Source: DAIOEK01 sp963708715 (GTDB lineage Bacteria > Chloroflexota > Anaerolineae > Anaerolineales > Anaerolineaceae). From it: DNA of 64,000 bases. A program made the translations under genes and the position numbers. The notes beneath the pieces are model-generated. The model searched no databases, had not been told where the DNA came from, and saw nothing but the letters and a program-made list of their open reading frames with translations. Shown in pieces: positions 8,595 through 18,529 of this stretch. The stretch spans positions 124,001 through 188,000 of the forward strand of contig CAVPSU010000002.1 in assembly GCA_963708715.1 (NCBI GenBank), written 5' to 3'. Position 1 is the first letter of the stretch, and each line of letters starts with the position of its first letter.

Positions 8595-10031
8595 ATGGAT
8601 AGAAAAGCCAAAATTGTCGCCACCATCGGACCATCCTCTCAGGATCGGGGTATGTTAAAGAAAATGATCCAGGCTGGGATGAATGTCGCCAGGCTCAACT
8701 TTTCACATGGTACCTATGCGCAGCATGTCCAAAATATCAAGATAATCCGAGAATTGTCGAAAATGATGGGACAACCGGTTGCCATTTTGCAGGACTTGCA
8801 GGGACCGAAGATCCGAATTGGGGAAATTCCGAATGGAAGCCTGGAGATCAATTCCGGAGACATTCTTACCATCGAGTTCACCATATCCCCTGCTCCGACG
8901 GCAGGAGCCCAATTCACCATCCCTTTTCCGGGATTACAGGATAAATTGAAGCCTGGTGGGAAAGTGTTACTGGATGATGGAAATATTGAATTTCTGATTC
9001 GCACAATCACAAAGACTGGAATCACTGCCGAAGTAGTTCTTGGTGGAATGCTTACCTCACACAAAGGATTCAATCTTCCGGGCGTAGACCCAGGTGTACC
9101 GGGGTTTACCGAGAAAGATAAGGCTGATCTCCAATTTGGGCTGGCGAACCAGGTCGATCTGGTTGCCATATCCTTCGTTAGAACCGCCAGTGAGGTGCGA
9201 TTGGTACGCGAAGAGATCATCCGCGCTGCTCCTAAGCAGGAACTTATTCCAATCATAGCCAAATTGGAAAGACCTGAAGCATTGGATAATCTGGACGAAA
9301 TTTTGGATGCTGCTGATGGAGTAATGGTCGCACGCGGAGACCTGGGAGTGGAGATGTCTCCTGCTTCTGTACCGATCGCCCAGAAGAAGATCATCCAGGC
9401 TGCGAATTATCATACCAAACCGGTAATAACCGCAACCCAGATGCTCGATTCGATGATCCATAACCCCCGTCCTACCCGGGCGGAAGCCACCGACGTTGCC
9501 AACGCGATTTTCGATGGGACCGATGCGGTTATGCTATCCGGCGAAACAGCAAGTGGGAAGTACCCTCTCGAGAGCATCTGTATGATGGATTCGATTGTTC
9601 GGGAAGCTGAAAAGAACTACAGTGAGTGGTCACAATGTGATGACGATTTTGAAGTGGATACCAGTGAAGATGCTGTGGCTATGACGCGAGCGGCAAAAGA
9701 ACTTGCCCACGACCGGAATGTCTCAGCCATCGCCGTATTCACCCATTCTGGAAGAACGGCATTGCTGATGTCAAAGGTCCGCCCGCAGGTTCCGATCATT
9801 GCCTTGACACCGACGCCATCCGCGTATCAGAAGATGGCTCTATATTGGGGTGTAAAACCATACCTGGTTCCTTATGTGACGTCTGTTGAATCAATGATCG
9901 AAACTGTTGACAAGGTGATGCAAACAGAACTACCCATCGAGGTGGGACAACAGGTTGTGGTAATATCCGGATTCCCGATCGCGCATAAGGGGAAACCAAA
10001 CCTGGCTCTCCTTCATACCATAGGGGAGTAA
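8595..10031 (+). CDS. pyk: Pyruvate kinase
   Basis: 478 residues, full length. It converts phosphoenolpyruvate and ADP to pyruvate and ATP, the last step of glycolysis. The N-terminal 'IVATIGPSSQD' and 'GMNVARLNFSHG' and the active-site 'DGVMVARGDLGVEMS' are intact, followed by 'KPVITATQMLDSM' and 'DGTDAVMLSGETASG'. The C-terminal allosteric-type domain begins around residue 355 and contains 'VFTHSGRTALLMS'. There is no extra PEP-utiliser domain. The gene starts two bases after the CoA-transferase stop. Confidence 0.96.
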   Translation: MDRKAKIVATIGPSSQDRGMLKKMIQAGMNVARLNFSHGTYAQHVQNIKIIRELSKMMGQPVAILQDLQGPKIRIGEIPNGSLEINSGDILTIEFTISPAPTAGAQFTIPFPGLQDKLKPGGKVLLDDGNIEFLIRTITKTGITAEVVLGGMLTSHKGFNLPGVDPGVPGFTEKDKADLQFGLANQVDLVAISFVRTASEVRLVREEIIRAAPKQELIPIIAKLERPEALDNLDEILDAADGVMVARGDLGVEMSPASVPIAQKKIIQAANYHTKPVITATQMLDSMIHNPRPTRAEATDVANAIFDGTDAVMLSGETASGKYPLESICMMDSIVREAEKNYSEWSQCDDDFEVDTSEDAVAMTRAAKELAHDRNVSAIAVFTHSGRTALLMSKVRPQVPIIALTPTPSAYQKMALYWGVKPYLVPYVTSVESMIETVDKVMQTELPIEVGQQVVVISGFPIAHKGKPNLALLHTIGE

Positions 10032-10061
10032 CGCATTCTGGTATATCTGGTCTATTGTTTT

Positions 10062-13000
10062 TTATTTACGAGAAATTGCTAACGCCGTCACGTCATCGGA
10101 AGGCTGGCTGGTCCCGCTAAATTCCATCAAGGCTGAATCAATATCTTCCATGATAGTCGATGCGTCTGGCATCTCTGATCTCAGGATGGCTTCTGCCAAC
10201 CGTTCATCCCCGAAGTATTCTGTTTCCACGAACGCTTCAGTAATTCCATCCGTGAACATCAACAATGTATCCCCAGGCATTAATGTCACATTTTTATCCT
10301 TGAAGGACAGTTTTTCAAGGATACCAAGTGGCATACTCCCTTTTTCGAAAGATACCAGATTCTGATCATCCTTTCTCCGGATAAGAGGGAGGTTATGACC
10401 GGCATTGGCATATGTTAACTCACCGGTTCGAGTATCCAGGATCCCCAAAACAGCGGTAATGAACATTCCATGGGGAGTATCACGCAAGAGCAGATCATTA
10501 ACCTGGGCGAGTATCTCCGATGGTGTATTTGCCTGCTGAGCCACTGTTCTGATCAGAGTCCGAGTCAATGTCATATATAAGGCAGCCGATATCCCTTTAT
10601 CGGAAACATCAGCGATGACCAGTGCCAGACGATTGTTTGGGAGGCTGAAGATATCAAAGAAATCCCCACCGACATCTCTCGCCGGGCGCCAGCGTGTTTC
10701 CAATTGCCAACCCTCTGGATGGGGAAAATCCGTGGGAAGAAACGTTTCTTGAATTTCCCTGGCTAATTGGAATTCGCGTTCCAACTTTTCCTGAGTTACT
10801 TGTGCCTTTAGGAGACGGTCATTTTGAATAGCCAGAGAGGTCTGCCGCCCTATCCCTGTGATAATTTCAAGTCGTTTGTGGAAGTAGATTTTCTCATCAC
10901 CAGGATCAACCACAAGCATCACCCCAAACAATTCTCCTTTTATCGAGAGAGGTACACCGATCAAGATCGGCATGTGGATCGTCTGAATCTCTTCAGGTCG
11001 TAGTTGTTCTTCCGGATCTAAATCCAACCAGGTCGCTGGTTCTGTCGCGCAGGTTGGTGAGATCGAATGCATTAAGACAACGTCATGGTCTGTAATATAT
11101 TCAAGCAAACTTGCATGATCGGGCTCAATGATCGAGGATTGTAACTCTTCTACCTTTTGGGTTGAGACCCCGGAAATTTTAATGGCTTGATATCCGCCGG
11201 CAGTTTCATTCCATAGATAGATCGCACATACTTGTGAGCCCGCCAGGATCTGTGTAATTTGAACGACGGATGCGAAGATGTCATTCAAATCATTCTGGCT
11301 AACCATGGTTTGAGCTACTTGTAACAAAACTGTCGAAATGTAGGTTTCTTGTTGCTGATTCTCCAATAGCCGAATATTCTCGACTGCGATGGCTGTTTGA
11401 TGAGCGATCCCTTGGATAATTGCCAATCGTTCATCTTCCATAATCGAAACGGGTGAATTGTTTCTTACCCCGTGATAAGAGATCAGAAATGCTCCCAGAA
11501 TGGTTCCTCGTGATAACAGGGGAAGAAGTGCATACTGGAGATTTTCATCCATTCCGTCTTTCGCAGCCAGAATGGGTAAATCCATATCCAGATTATCGAT
11601 GATCGCTGCTGTCTTTTCGGTCAGTAATCGCTGCAAGCCATTCGCCTGGGCGGGTTTGATCCATGATTTTTCCGCCAACTCATCTTGGAATTGAATCTCG
11701 TGAGTACCAGCGATTGTAAATGCTTCCAGGTTCTCCTCCCATAAAAGTAAAGCACATCCGCTGACCCCAACCAGCATTGGGGTAAGACGGGTGACCGCTT
11801 TCAGGAGCTCATCCACTGTTGTAATCGATTGGGTTGCTTCTGCCACCTGCAAGAGGACGGTGGCAATCCAGGCTTGTTCTTGTGCCGAAGCATATAGCCG
11901 TGTGTTTTGAATAGCTACCGCAGCATAACTTGCAAATGCTGAGGTCATCTGGATGGATTCCAAACCATATCTGCCTGCGGTATTGTGTGCAAGGGTTATG
12001 ATTCCAACCGGTTTATCGTCGATCAACATGGGCGCCGCGATTGATGAGTATTCCGGACCAAAAAGCAGCGCTTTACCCAATGGTTCGTAGGGATCTTGAG
12101 GAGATCGCACCGTAGGGCGTGTATTTTGGAGTGCATTATTGAGCCATTCGAGAATGGACGGTTCTTCACAGCATGATTTGGTGATGGGATCCATAGGGGT
12201 TCCATGGACTGCAGCCAGTTTTAATGGGAACAAATCGTTGTTTAAACGTTCCCCTTCTTGTATCAACCAAATCGCAGAAGCGTCACAGGGTAAAATCTGC
12301 TCCAGTTCAGTCAGGATGATATCCATCAACTTATCCAATGCGATATTAGAGGAGAGTAAGCCTGCTACCTCCCGTAAACTATCTGCTGCCTGTCGTCTCC
12401 ATCGTTCTGAATTAAATAGAATTGAGTTTCGGATGGCAATTCCGATACTATCTGCCAAAGTTTCGAATAATTGGAGGTCTAATTCGTCAAAATTATCAGA
12501 TTGATCACTCTGAATATCGAGAACTCCGAGAGCTTCATGCCCAAACATGAGCGGAATTGCCATTTCAGACGCGGTTTCGCCGGGGTAAAAGGATGACGGG
12601 CGGTAATGGGGTTCCTGAGTCACGTCATTCGCAATCAGGCTGATACCGTTCCGAGCAACCCAGGGGATGATCCCTTCCGGATCATTGATACCATATTGAA
12701 GACCGACTTGTTCAATTATTTCAGCACGATCTCCAGCGCCCGCCCGAAATACAAGTTGGTCATTTTCTTTCTGGACGAGAAATAGATGGATAAAAGGATA
12801 TTTAAACTTTTCATGGATCAAATTGACGATCTGTTTTAATAACAAATCAAAATCCAGGATCGAGGAAAGTGCTTTCCCTACTTCAGACACAATGGAGAGC
12901 TGCTCCGCGCGTTTTTCAACAGCAGTATACAAATTAGTTCCTTCTACTGCCGAAGCGATATTGTCAGCTAACGATCTTAAGACACGCATATCCATCTCAT

Positions 13001-13910
13001 GAAATGCAAAGAGATGTTCACTCTGAATATCCAAAATCCCCAGGACACGATCTTCCAATTTCAGCGGCAAAGCCACTTCAGACTTAGTCAGCGGAAGTTG
13101 ATCTGTATAAAGATACAAAGGCTCGCGTGAAACATCGTTTGCCAGCAATTCTTGTCCACGACTGGCTGCGGCACCGACGATACCCCGTCCAAACCGTGCA
13201 GACAGGGGAGGAAGGTTCGAAGATGTATTTTCAAACGGACCTGCCCAGGCGCGAAACGTCATTTGTTCCTTTCCAGGCACAACCGTAAAAATGGTGACCG
13301 CATAGTAATGAAAGGTATTTCGAATTAAGCTGGTCACTTTTTGACATAATTCATCCAGATCAAGTACATTTGCGATCTGCTGTGAAACAGTTCTAACGAG
13401 AGAAAGCTGCTCAAGTCGCCAGTTCTTAATGATCGTTTGATGAGATATTTGCAAAGCTACAGCCACATTGGCTGTCAACCCATCAAAAAATTCCACTTCT
13501 TCTCGACTGAAGGGCATGCTATCCAATCGAATAACTTGAATCGCGCCTAATAGAAGGTCCTGGACGATGAGCGGATAAGCAACCATGTAAGGTGGTTCGC
13601 TCCCAGTATATTGCTTCGTGCTTCCTGCTTTCCCGATAACCGATATTTTCCTGTCATTTACAGCTTTCTGAAGCAGGGGTGTATGGGGAATCTGCGAAAA
13701 AATGGAAGGCGTATTTGACCCGGGGATATGTGACAGTCCTTCAGTAAACCAGATTTCCGATTCGTAATTTCCGATAGAACGAATATGAGACACAATATAA
13801 TCCGCCTGACCTTTGATGGAGGTCTGGCGCATCAATTGTTCTCCCATGCTCAGAAAGTTTTTCCATGCTGGAAGTTCAAACATATCGCTGGAAGATAGGA
13901 TCTCTTTCAA
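10062..13910 (-). CDS. Six-GAF SpoIIE-type serine phosphatase (RsbU-like)
   Basis: 1282 residues. Six GAF sensor domains appear in tandem (roughly 15-165, 185-330, 345-500, 515-680, 690-850, 870-1030), joined by repeated helical linkers such as 'VAVALQISHQ' and 'IAVENIRLLENQQQE'. The last 225 residues are a PP2C/SpoIIE phosphatase with 'RDVGGDFFDIFSL', 'IADVSDKGISAALYM', 'YANAGHNLPLI', 'MFTDGITEAF' and 'PSDDVTALA', keeping the metal-binding aspartates. No membrane segment is seen. It is the last gene of a STAS / kinase / phosphatase operon and overlaps the kinase by 4 bases. It probably dephosphorylates the STAS protein in response to small ligands or redox state; the ligands are unknown. Confidence 0.9.
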   Translation of the reverse strand: MKEILSSSDMFELPAWKNFLSMGEQLMRQTSIKGQADYIVSHIRSIGNYESEIWFTEGLSHIPGSNTPSIFSQIPHTPLLQKAVNDRKISVIGKAGSTKQYTGSEPPYMVAYPLIVQDLLLGAIQVIRLDSMPFSREEVEFFDGLTANVAVALQISHQTIIKNWRLEQLSLVRTVSQQIANVLDLDELCQKVTSLIRNTFHYYAVTIFTVVPGKEQMTFRAWAGPFENTSSNLPPLSARFGRGIVGAAASRGQELLANDVSREPLYLYTDQLPLTKSEVALPLKLEDRVLGILDIQSEHLFAFHEMDMRVLRSLADNIASAVEGTNLYTAVEKRAEQLSIVSEVGKALSSILDFDLLLKQIVNLIHEKFKYPFIHLFLVQKENDQLVFRAGAGDRAEIIEQVGLQYGINDPEGIIPWVARNGISLIANDVTQEPHYRPSSFYPGETASEMAIPLMFGHEALGVLDIQSDQSDNFDELDLQLFETLADSIGIAIRNSILFNSERWRRQAADSLREVAGLLSSNIALDKLMDIILTELEQILPCDASAIWLIQEGERLNNDLFPLKLAAVHGTPMDPITKSCCEEPSILEWLNNALQNTRPTVRSPQDPYEPLGKALLFGPEYSSIAAPMLIDDKPVGIITLAHNTAGRYGLESIQMTSAFASYAAVAIQNTRLYASAQEQAWIATVLLQVAEATQSITTVDELLKAVTRLTPMLVGVSGCALLLWEENLEAFTIAGTHEIQFQDELAEKSWIKPAQANGLQRLLTEKTAAIIDNLDMDLPILAAKDGMDENLQYALLPLLSRGTILGAFLISYHGVRNNSPVSIMEDERLAIIQGIAHQTAIAVENIRLLENQQQETYISTVLLQVAQTMVSQNDLNDIFASVVQITQILAGSQVCAIYLWNETAGGYQAIKISGVSTQKVEELQSSIIEPDHASLLEYITDHDVVLMHSISPTCATEPATWLDLDPEEQLRPEEIQTIHMPILIGVPLSIKGELFGVMLVVDPGDEKIYFHKRLEIITGIGRQTSLAIQNDRLLKAQVTQEKLEREFQLAREIQETFLPTDFPHPEGWQLETRWRPARDVGGDFFDIFSLPNNRLALVIADVSDKGISAALYMTLTRTLIRTVAQQANTPSEILAQVNDLLLRDTPHGMFITAVLGILDTRTGELTYANAGHNLPLIRRKDDQNLVSFEKGSMPLGILEKLSFKDKNVTLMPGDTLLMFTDGITEAFVETEYFGDERLAEAILRSEMPDASTIMEDIDSALMEFSGTSQPSDDVTALAISRK

Positions 13911-14320
13911 GGAATGCGCTCCCTGCGCTTTACCATTGTCAAGAGTGTGCCCTCCCCTTCACATGGATCGAATCTTACTTCATCCATCAGTTTTCGCATA
14001 AAAAATAATCCCAGTCCACGAGGTTTTCGTTTAGTGATGTGGGATTTTATATCGGGTGGAGGGATTCGATCTGGGTTAAAATAGCACCCTGAGTCGCGAA
14101 GGAAAATCTTTAATCCATCAGGTAAAACCTGACAGATGCATTCGATCTCGCCCTTTCCTTCTTCGGTATACGAATGCTCAATAATATTCGAACAGGCTTC
14201 ATCAACCGCAAGTTCAACATCGTAGATCGCATTCTCTGAGAGGCCTGCCTCTTTGGCTGCCTGAACAACCTGGGATGTAATCTTCTCCAGGTTATCTAAG
14301 GTGGCAGAATAGGCTGTCAT
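13907..14320 (-). CDS. RsbW-like anti-sigma/serine kinase (GHKL ATPase)
   Basis: 137 residues, a single GHKL ATPase domain. The N box is 'ELAVDEACSNIIEHSY', the G1-like loop 'RDSGCYFNPDRIPPP' and the G2 region 'RGLGLFFMRKLMDEV'. Proteins of this family phosphorylate a serine on a STAS partner and sequester a sigma factor or another effector. It lies between the STAS gene (14 bases upstream) and the GAF/SpoIIE phosphatase (4-base overlap). No sigma-factor gene is adjacent, so the target is not known. Confidence 0.88.
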   Translation of the reverse strand: MTAYSATLDNLEKITSQVVQAAKEAGLSENAIYDVELAVDEACSNIIEHSYTEEGKGEIECICQVLPDGLKIFLRDSGCYFNPDRIPPPDIKSHITKRKPRGLGLFFMRKLMDEVRFDPCEGEGTLLTMVKRRERIP

Positions 14321-14334
14321 AATCGCCTGTGAAG

Positions 14335-14670
14335 TTAGAAGCTACCTACCGCTTCAGTGAGATCATTTGAAATGGTAAAGAAAGGTACCAAACCAGCCAG
14401 GTCAAGTGTCGAAAGGATTCGTTCGGGCACATCCACGAGGATAATTTCCCCACGGTTATACCGCTTACAGGTTTTCTGTATATTCACAAGAACCCAGATG
14501 CCGGCAGATGATAGAAACTCTAAACCGCTGAATTCGAGGACGATTTTATAGCGTCCCTCACCGGTAATCTCATCCAACACATCTCCAATCAGGGGCGCCG
14601 TGGCACTATCCACTCTACCAGTTACCGTGACCAGATCACAATGTTTGTATTGTCTCTTGGATATTTCCAT
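14335..14670 (-). CDS. STAS-domain anti-sigma factor antagonist
   Basis: 111 residues, a single STAS domain like RsbV/SpoIIAA. The segment 'LEFSGLEFLSSAGIWVLV' contains the conserved phosphorylatable serine ('LSSAG'). Unphosphorylated protein would bind the adjacent RsbW-like kinase and release its target. It is the first gene of the three-gene operon, with a clear ribosome-binding site (GGGACGAGG) before the ATG. Confidence 0.9.
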   Translation of the reverse strand: MEISKRQYKHCDLVTVTGRVDSATAPLIGDVLDEITGEGRYKIVLEFSGLEFLSSAGIWVLVNIQKTCKRYNRGEIILVDVPERILSTLDLAGLVPFFTISNDLTEAVGSF

Positions 14671-14715
14671 AATGCCTCGTCCCTTCCTGATTGGAATTTC
14701 TGACCTGACGTAAAA

Positions 14716-14721
14716 ATTATA
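14716..14721 (-). promoter_or_regulatory. -10 box of the STAS/RsbW/phosphatase operon
   Basis: TATAAT on the minus strand, about 45 bases before the STAS start codon. The -35 region is AT-rich without a good match. Confidence 0.4.
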
Positions 14722-14729
14722 ACATGGGA

Positions 14730-14774
14730 TAAAAAATAAAAATGATCTCTGTCACAGATTCCATGCCAGAGATC
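14730..14774 (-). terminator. Intrinsic terminator of the kor operon
   Basis: GATCTCTG and CAGAGATC (8 bp) form a stem with a 15-base loop (14744-14774). On the minus strand it is followed by a T-rich run interrupted by single A residues. It lies 38 bases after the korB stop. Confidence 0.65.
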
Positions 14775-14811
14775 AGGCTCGAAAAAATAATATCGGATCA
14801 AAATTGTAGAA

Positions 14812-15855
14812 CTAAAACATCATTGCATTCACACGATCTATCGCTTCGCGTGATGGGCGCAATTGTTTTTCAGTTTGCCGGTTCATCGGTGTTACCGGTA
14901 GATTGAATAATTCGAAAAATGAAGGCACTTCTGGATTTACATACAACAAACCGGTCACCAGCCAATTCTTTTCTTGCCCTTCCTCCAGCACTCGAAGCGC
15001 CTGCCAGCGATCGGTTGGGTCGTAGTCTTGTTCCAATTTTTTTAGGACAACCATCGAGCCATCATGCATCGTAACTTCCCGAACCGTTCCTTCTTCGAAA
15101 TCTTCGACCATAATCTCGTCTCGGGGAGGAATATACGATATTTCATGAAGAGGTGCTTCATGGTCTTTTCCCCAGGTGTATGAATGAAGAGTTCCCTCCT
15201 GGTTATTGAAGGTGACGCATGGGCTGATGATATCAAGGACAGCTATCCCATTGTGGCTAACGGCTGCCTTGATCAGTTCTTTTACCTGTCTGGGATCACC
15301 TGCAAATGAACGGGCGACAAAAGTCGCATTGGAAACCAGAGCCTCCATCGCAATATCAACAGGCAGATATGGATTTGTACCCTGTTTTTTGAGGGACAGG
15401 CCTTTCTCAGCGGTAGCGGAGAACTGACCTTTGGTCAAACCATAGACACCATTATTCTCCACGATATATACCATTGGGAGATTTCGACGGACAAGATGTT
15501 TGAATTGGCCTAAGCCAATACTCGCGGAATCCCCGTCTCCACTGACTCCAATTCCCTTCAGGGACTTATCACCGAACATCGCGCCCAAAGCCAGGGATGG
15601 CATTCTTCCATGCAAACCATTGAACCCAAAGGAACGACTGAGGAAATAGAATGGACTTTTACTGGAACAACCTATCCCGCTGAATTTTATTACCTTTTCC
15701 GGGAGGATACCCACCTCGTAACAGGCGGCAATGATCTGGTTAGCAATCGAATTATGACCGCAACCCTGACAGAGGGTGGACTGGGCACCTCGATAATCAG
15801 CTCGAGACAAACCGACATTATTTACGGATACTGCTGAGACAGGAGTTTGAGTCAT
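14812..15855 (-). CDS. korB: 2-oxoacid:ferredoxin oxidoreductase, beta subunit
   Basis: 347 residues, the thiamine-pyrophosphate-binding subunit. 'CQGCGHNSIANQI' and 'SGIGCSSKSPF' supply the cysteines expected for the 4Fe-4S cluster. 'GVSGDGDSASIGLGQ' with 'VENNGVYGLTKGQFS' is the TPP/Mg motif. With the alpha-gamma subunit it decarboxylates a 2-oxoacid to acyl-CoA and reduces ferredoxin. The alpha architecture (fused gamma) favours 2-oxoglutarate, but substrate choice is an inference. It overlaps korA by 4 bases. Confidence 0.9.
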   Translation of the reverse strand: MTQTPVSAVSVNNVGLSRADYRGAQSTLCQGCGHNSIANQIIAACYEVGILPEKVIKFSGIGCSSKSPFYFLSRSFGFNGLHGRMPSLALGAMFGDKSLKGIGVSGDGDSASIGLGQFKHLVRRNLPMVYIVENNGVYGLTKGQFSATAEKGLSLKKQGTNPYLPVDIAMEALVSNATFVARSFAGDPRQVKELIKAAVSHNGIAVLDIISPCVTFNNQEGTLHSYTWGKDHEAPLHEISYIPPRDEIMVEDFEEGTVREVTMHDGSMVVLKKLEQDYDPTDRWQALRVLEEGQEKNWLVTGLLYVNPEVPSFFELFNLPVTPMNRQTEKQLRPSREAIDRVNAMMF

Positions 15856-17672
15856 GATTTCACCTCATGATTTCTTATTTCTTTGACGATCCAACGAGCA
15901 GAAAGGGGCAGTCCATCAGAATGTGCAACGGACACCAGTTTGTTTCCTAATTTCGGATATTCGATAGTTAATAATTGATTCATTTGTCCATCCCGGTTCA
16001 TTTCAACCACATAGACAAGGTCATGTGAGGTTATGAAATTCTCCACTTCCGAATGGAAAGGTATCGCTTTTAATCGCAGATAATCTGCTGAAATTCCATC
16101 TTTTTCCAAAATATGGGCTGCTTCCATGACAGCTGGATCTGTCGAACCATAGCTAATTATTCCGATTTTAGCTCCGGGTACCATATATGTATCTGGAGGT
16201 GGAAGGATTGCTCTGGCAGTTTCAAATTTAAGTTTGAGACGAGCCATCCCCTTTTCCCAATCCTCCGGTTCTTCACTATACTGGGCATAATCATCATGCC
16301 CGGTCCCCCGCGCGAAATAGGCCGCTTTGGGATGTAAATTCCCGGGAACTGTTCGATACGGTATACCATCACCATCCGTATCCAGGTAACGACCCCATTT
16401 TTCTTTGATCTGTTCCAAATCATTTTCCCAAAGAATTTTCCCGCGATCCATTGGCTGATCAGGATATTCAAACCGTTTGGTCATCCACTGATTCATACCC
16501 ATATCGAGATCGGTCATGACCAATACGGGCGTTTGTAGACGTTCTGCAAAGTCAAACGATTTCCAGCCAAATTCGAAACATTCCTGAACCGTTCCTGGAA
16601 GGAGCATCACATACTGTGTATCACCATGACCAAGAAAATACCCCATGGTAATGTCCCCCTGGGCAGTTCGGGTTGGCAAGCCAGTACTGGGACCCACACG
16701 TTGGACATCCCAGACAACAACCGGAACCTCCGCATAGAAAGCCAACCCCAAATATTCAGTCATCAGGCTTAATCCAGGTCCAGAGGTTGCAGTCATAGAG
16801 CGAAGCCCCGCGAATCCTGCTCCAATCGCCATACCAATCGCTGCCAATTCATCTTCTGCCTGTACTACCGCATAGGTATTCTTTCCAGTCTCCGGATCGA
16901 TACGGTACTGTGGCAAATACTCATTCAACGCTTCTGGCAGAGTGGATGCTGGTGTGATCGGGTACCACGCGGAAAATTGAATTCCACCAAAGATGGATCC
17001 CAATGCGGCAGCCGTATTCCCATCCGCCATAATGTATTCGTCGAGGGGAGACATTTCTTCCACTCTGAAGTGATCCGTTTTCGATAAATTTTCCTTTGCC
17101 CAATCGTAGGCGGCTTTGACAATATTAAAATTGGAATTGATCGCTTTCTGTTTTCCTTTGAAATGAAAATCAAGCGCATCGTATATTTTGGTTAAGTCTA
17201 TCCCGAGGATGGATGCCAGTACGCCAACATAGACCATGTTGGCAATATAATCCCGCAGAGCAGGAGAGACATCTGCTTCACGGGATAATTTCTTTATTGG
17301 CATGGGATATACCACAATATCATTCCGTTTGATCGGAGTTTTGATATCATCCGCATAAAACAAAACACCACCCGGGCACAAATATTCAATGTCTCTTTCA
17401 AATGATTGGGGATTCATGGCTATCAGAATATCATCATCTTCGATCCGACCCAGATACCCATCTTTTGAGACGCGGATACTATACCAGGTGGCTAATCCCT
17501 GAATATTCGATGGAAACCGGTTTTTACCTGACACAGGAATACCCATTTTAAATAAGGCTCGCATAATGGTGGTGTTCGCCGTCTGGCTGCCAGAGCCATT
17601 AATTGTCGCAAAGGTGATACAAAAATCATTGACCCGCTCAATGTTGGTTGTGCTAGATACTGTCGAAGTCAT
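15852..17672 (-). CDS. korA: 2-oxoacid:ferredoxin oxidoreductase, fused gamma-alpha subunit
   Basis: 606 residues. The N-terminal 190 residues are the gamma domain ('TINGSGSQTANTTIMRALFK', 'GLATWYSIRVS'). The rest is the alpha subunit, with 'AWYPITPASTLPEAL', 'VVQAEDELAAIGMAIGAGFAG' and 'TATSGPGLSLMTEYLGLA'. Gamma-alpha fusion with a separate beta subunit is typical of KorAB-type enzymes for 2-oxoglutarate or other 2-oxoacids in anaerobes. There is no ferredoxin domain, so free ferredoxin is the acceptor. The gene starts 34 bases after the GntR regulator stop, consistent with one operon. Confidence 0.9.
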   Translation of the reverse strand: MTSTVSSTTNIERVNDFCITFATINGSGSQTANTTIMRALFKMGIPVSGKNRFPSNIQGLATWYSIRVSKDGYLGRIEDDDILIAMNPQSFERDIEYLCPGGVLFYADDIKTPIKRNDIVVYPMPIKKLSREADVSPALRDYIANMVYVGVLASILGIDLTKIYDALDFHFKGKQKAINSNFNIVKAAYDWAKENLSKTDHFRVEEMSPLDEYIMADGNTAAALGSIFGGIQFSAWYPITPASTLPEALNEYLPQYRIDPETGKNTYAVVQAEDELAAIGMAIGAGFAGLRSMTATSGPGLSLMTEYLGLAFYAEVPVVVWDVQRVGPSTGLPTRTAQGDITMGYFLGHGDTQYVMLLPGTVQECFEFGWKSFDFAERLQTPVLVMTDLDMGMNQWMTKRFEYPDQPMDRGKILWENDLEQIKEKWGRYLDTDGDGIPYRTVPGNLHPKAAYFARGTGHDDYAQYSEEPEDWEKGMARLKLKFETARAILPPPDTYMVPGAKIGIISYGSTDPAVMEAAHILEKDGISADYLRLKAIPFHSEVENFITSHDLVYVVEMNRDGQMNQLLTIEYPKLGNKLVSVAHSDGLPLSARWIVKEIRNHEVKS

Positions 17673-17706
17673 GAGTTACTCCAAAATGAAATGAATCTTG
17701 CGAGGC

Positions 17707-18408
17707 TTATTCAAAACGATGGCGCTTGTCCCTCAAGGTCCTCTGAGTCAGCAATTCCATATGTTCCATAAAATTGCGATAACCAAGATCGAGATCACCA
17801 GCGATAATTGCGTCGATCATTTTCTGGTGAAATATCCAAACTTGTTCAAGGTAAGAGAGATCTGTATATATTGATAATCCAGTCTCTTCATATAACATCC
17901 AATACGCCTCCAATGATCCGCTTACGAACGGATTATTAAGCCGGCGATACATAGATAGATGCAATTCTTTATGCTCTTCTTGGGGTATCTGGGGAGGATG
18001 CCGGTGCAAGCGTTCAAAGGCTCGTTTAACCAACAGATTCAGCTTTGCCAGATCTTCATCAGTCAGTAGACTGACCGCCTGTTTCCAATAGGCTGCTTCG
18101 ATATGTTTTCTGAAGTCCGCGTACTTCTCGAATGTTTTCTCGTCATTGGCGATGCAATAAGATACGCTGTTCACAACCGCACTGGTGAATGTGAACGGAA
18201 TGCGGTGAATCCCAGTTCGAGGATGGACTTCAATGATTCCCATCATCCGGGCAACTTCCATTTGTTCCCGGAGACTGGCTATGGAAATACCCAGAATTCG
18301 ACTCAGCTCAGTCAGTGGTGGAATCCGGACAGTATCGTGTTGAGGTAGAGCTGCGAGATATTGCAGGAAGGGAGATAACGGATTTGTGTTTATGGAATTA
18401 TTTTTCAT
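17707..18408 (-). CDS. GntR-family regulator (FadR/FCD type)
   Basis: 233 residues. An N-terminal winged helix ('PPLTELSRILGISIASLREQ', about 26-46) is followed by an all-helical FCD ligand-binding domain (about 80-225). FCD regulators respond to carboxylic acids, which fits control of the downstream 2-oxoacid oxidoreductase. Two copies of GATTAATCnGAT lie in the intergenic region before it, one only 14 bases from the start, so autoregulation of the gntR-korA-korB unit is plausible. Confidence 0.85.
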   Translation of the reverse strand: MKNNSINTNPLSPFLQYLAALPQHDTVRIPPLTELSRILGISIASLREQMEVARMMGIIEVHPRTGIHRIPFTFTSAVVNSVSYCIANDEKTFEKYADFRKHIEAAYWKQAVSLLTDEDLAKLNLLVKRAFERLHRHPPQIPQEEHKELHLSMYRRLNNPFVSGSLEAYWMLYEETGLSIYTDLSYLEQVWIFHQKMIDAIIAGDLDLGYRNFMEHMELLTQRTLRDKRHRFE

Positions 18409-18422
18409 GGCGTAATAAATAT

Positions 18423-18529
18423 GATTAATCAGATTATTAGCTCAATCCAGTATAGCATGTTCCAATAGATGGGTCAAGTAATTTAGTACTCTTTTCCGAA
18501 AAGGAAAGATTGAAATAGATTAATCTGAT
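18423..18529. promoter_or_regulatory. Two GATTAATCnGAT repeats, candidate GntR operators
   Basis: The 12-base motif occurs at 18423-18434 (GATTAATCAGAT) and 18518-18529 (GATTAATCTGAT), in the same orientation and 95 bases apart, upstream of the GntR gene. Each has a palindromic GATTAATC core; the second extends to AGATTAATCT. The spacing would allow looping. Assignment to this GntR protein is inferred from position. Confidence 0.4.
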
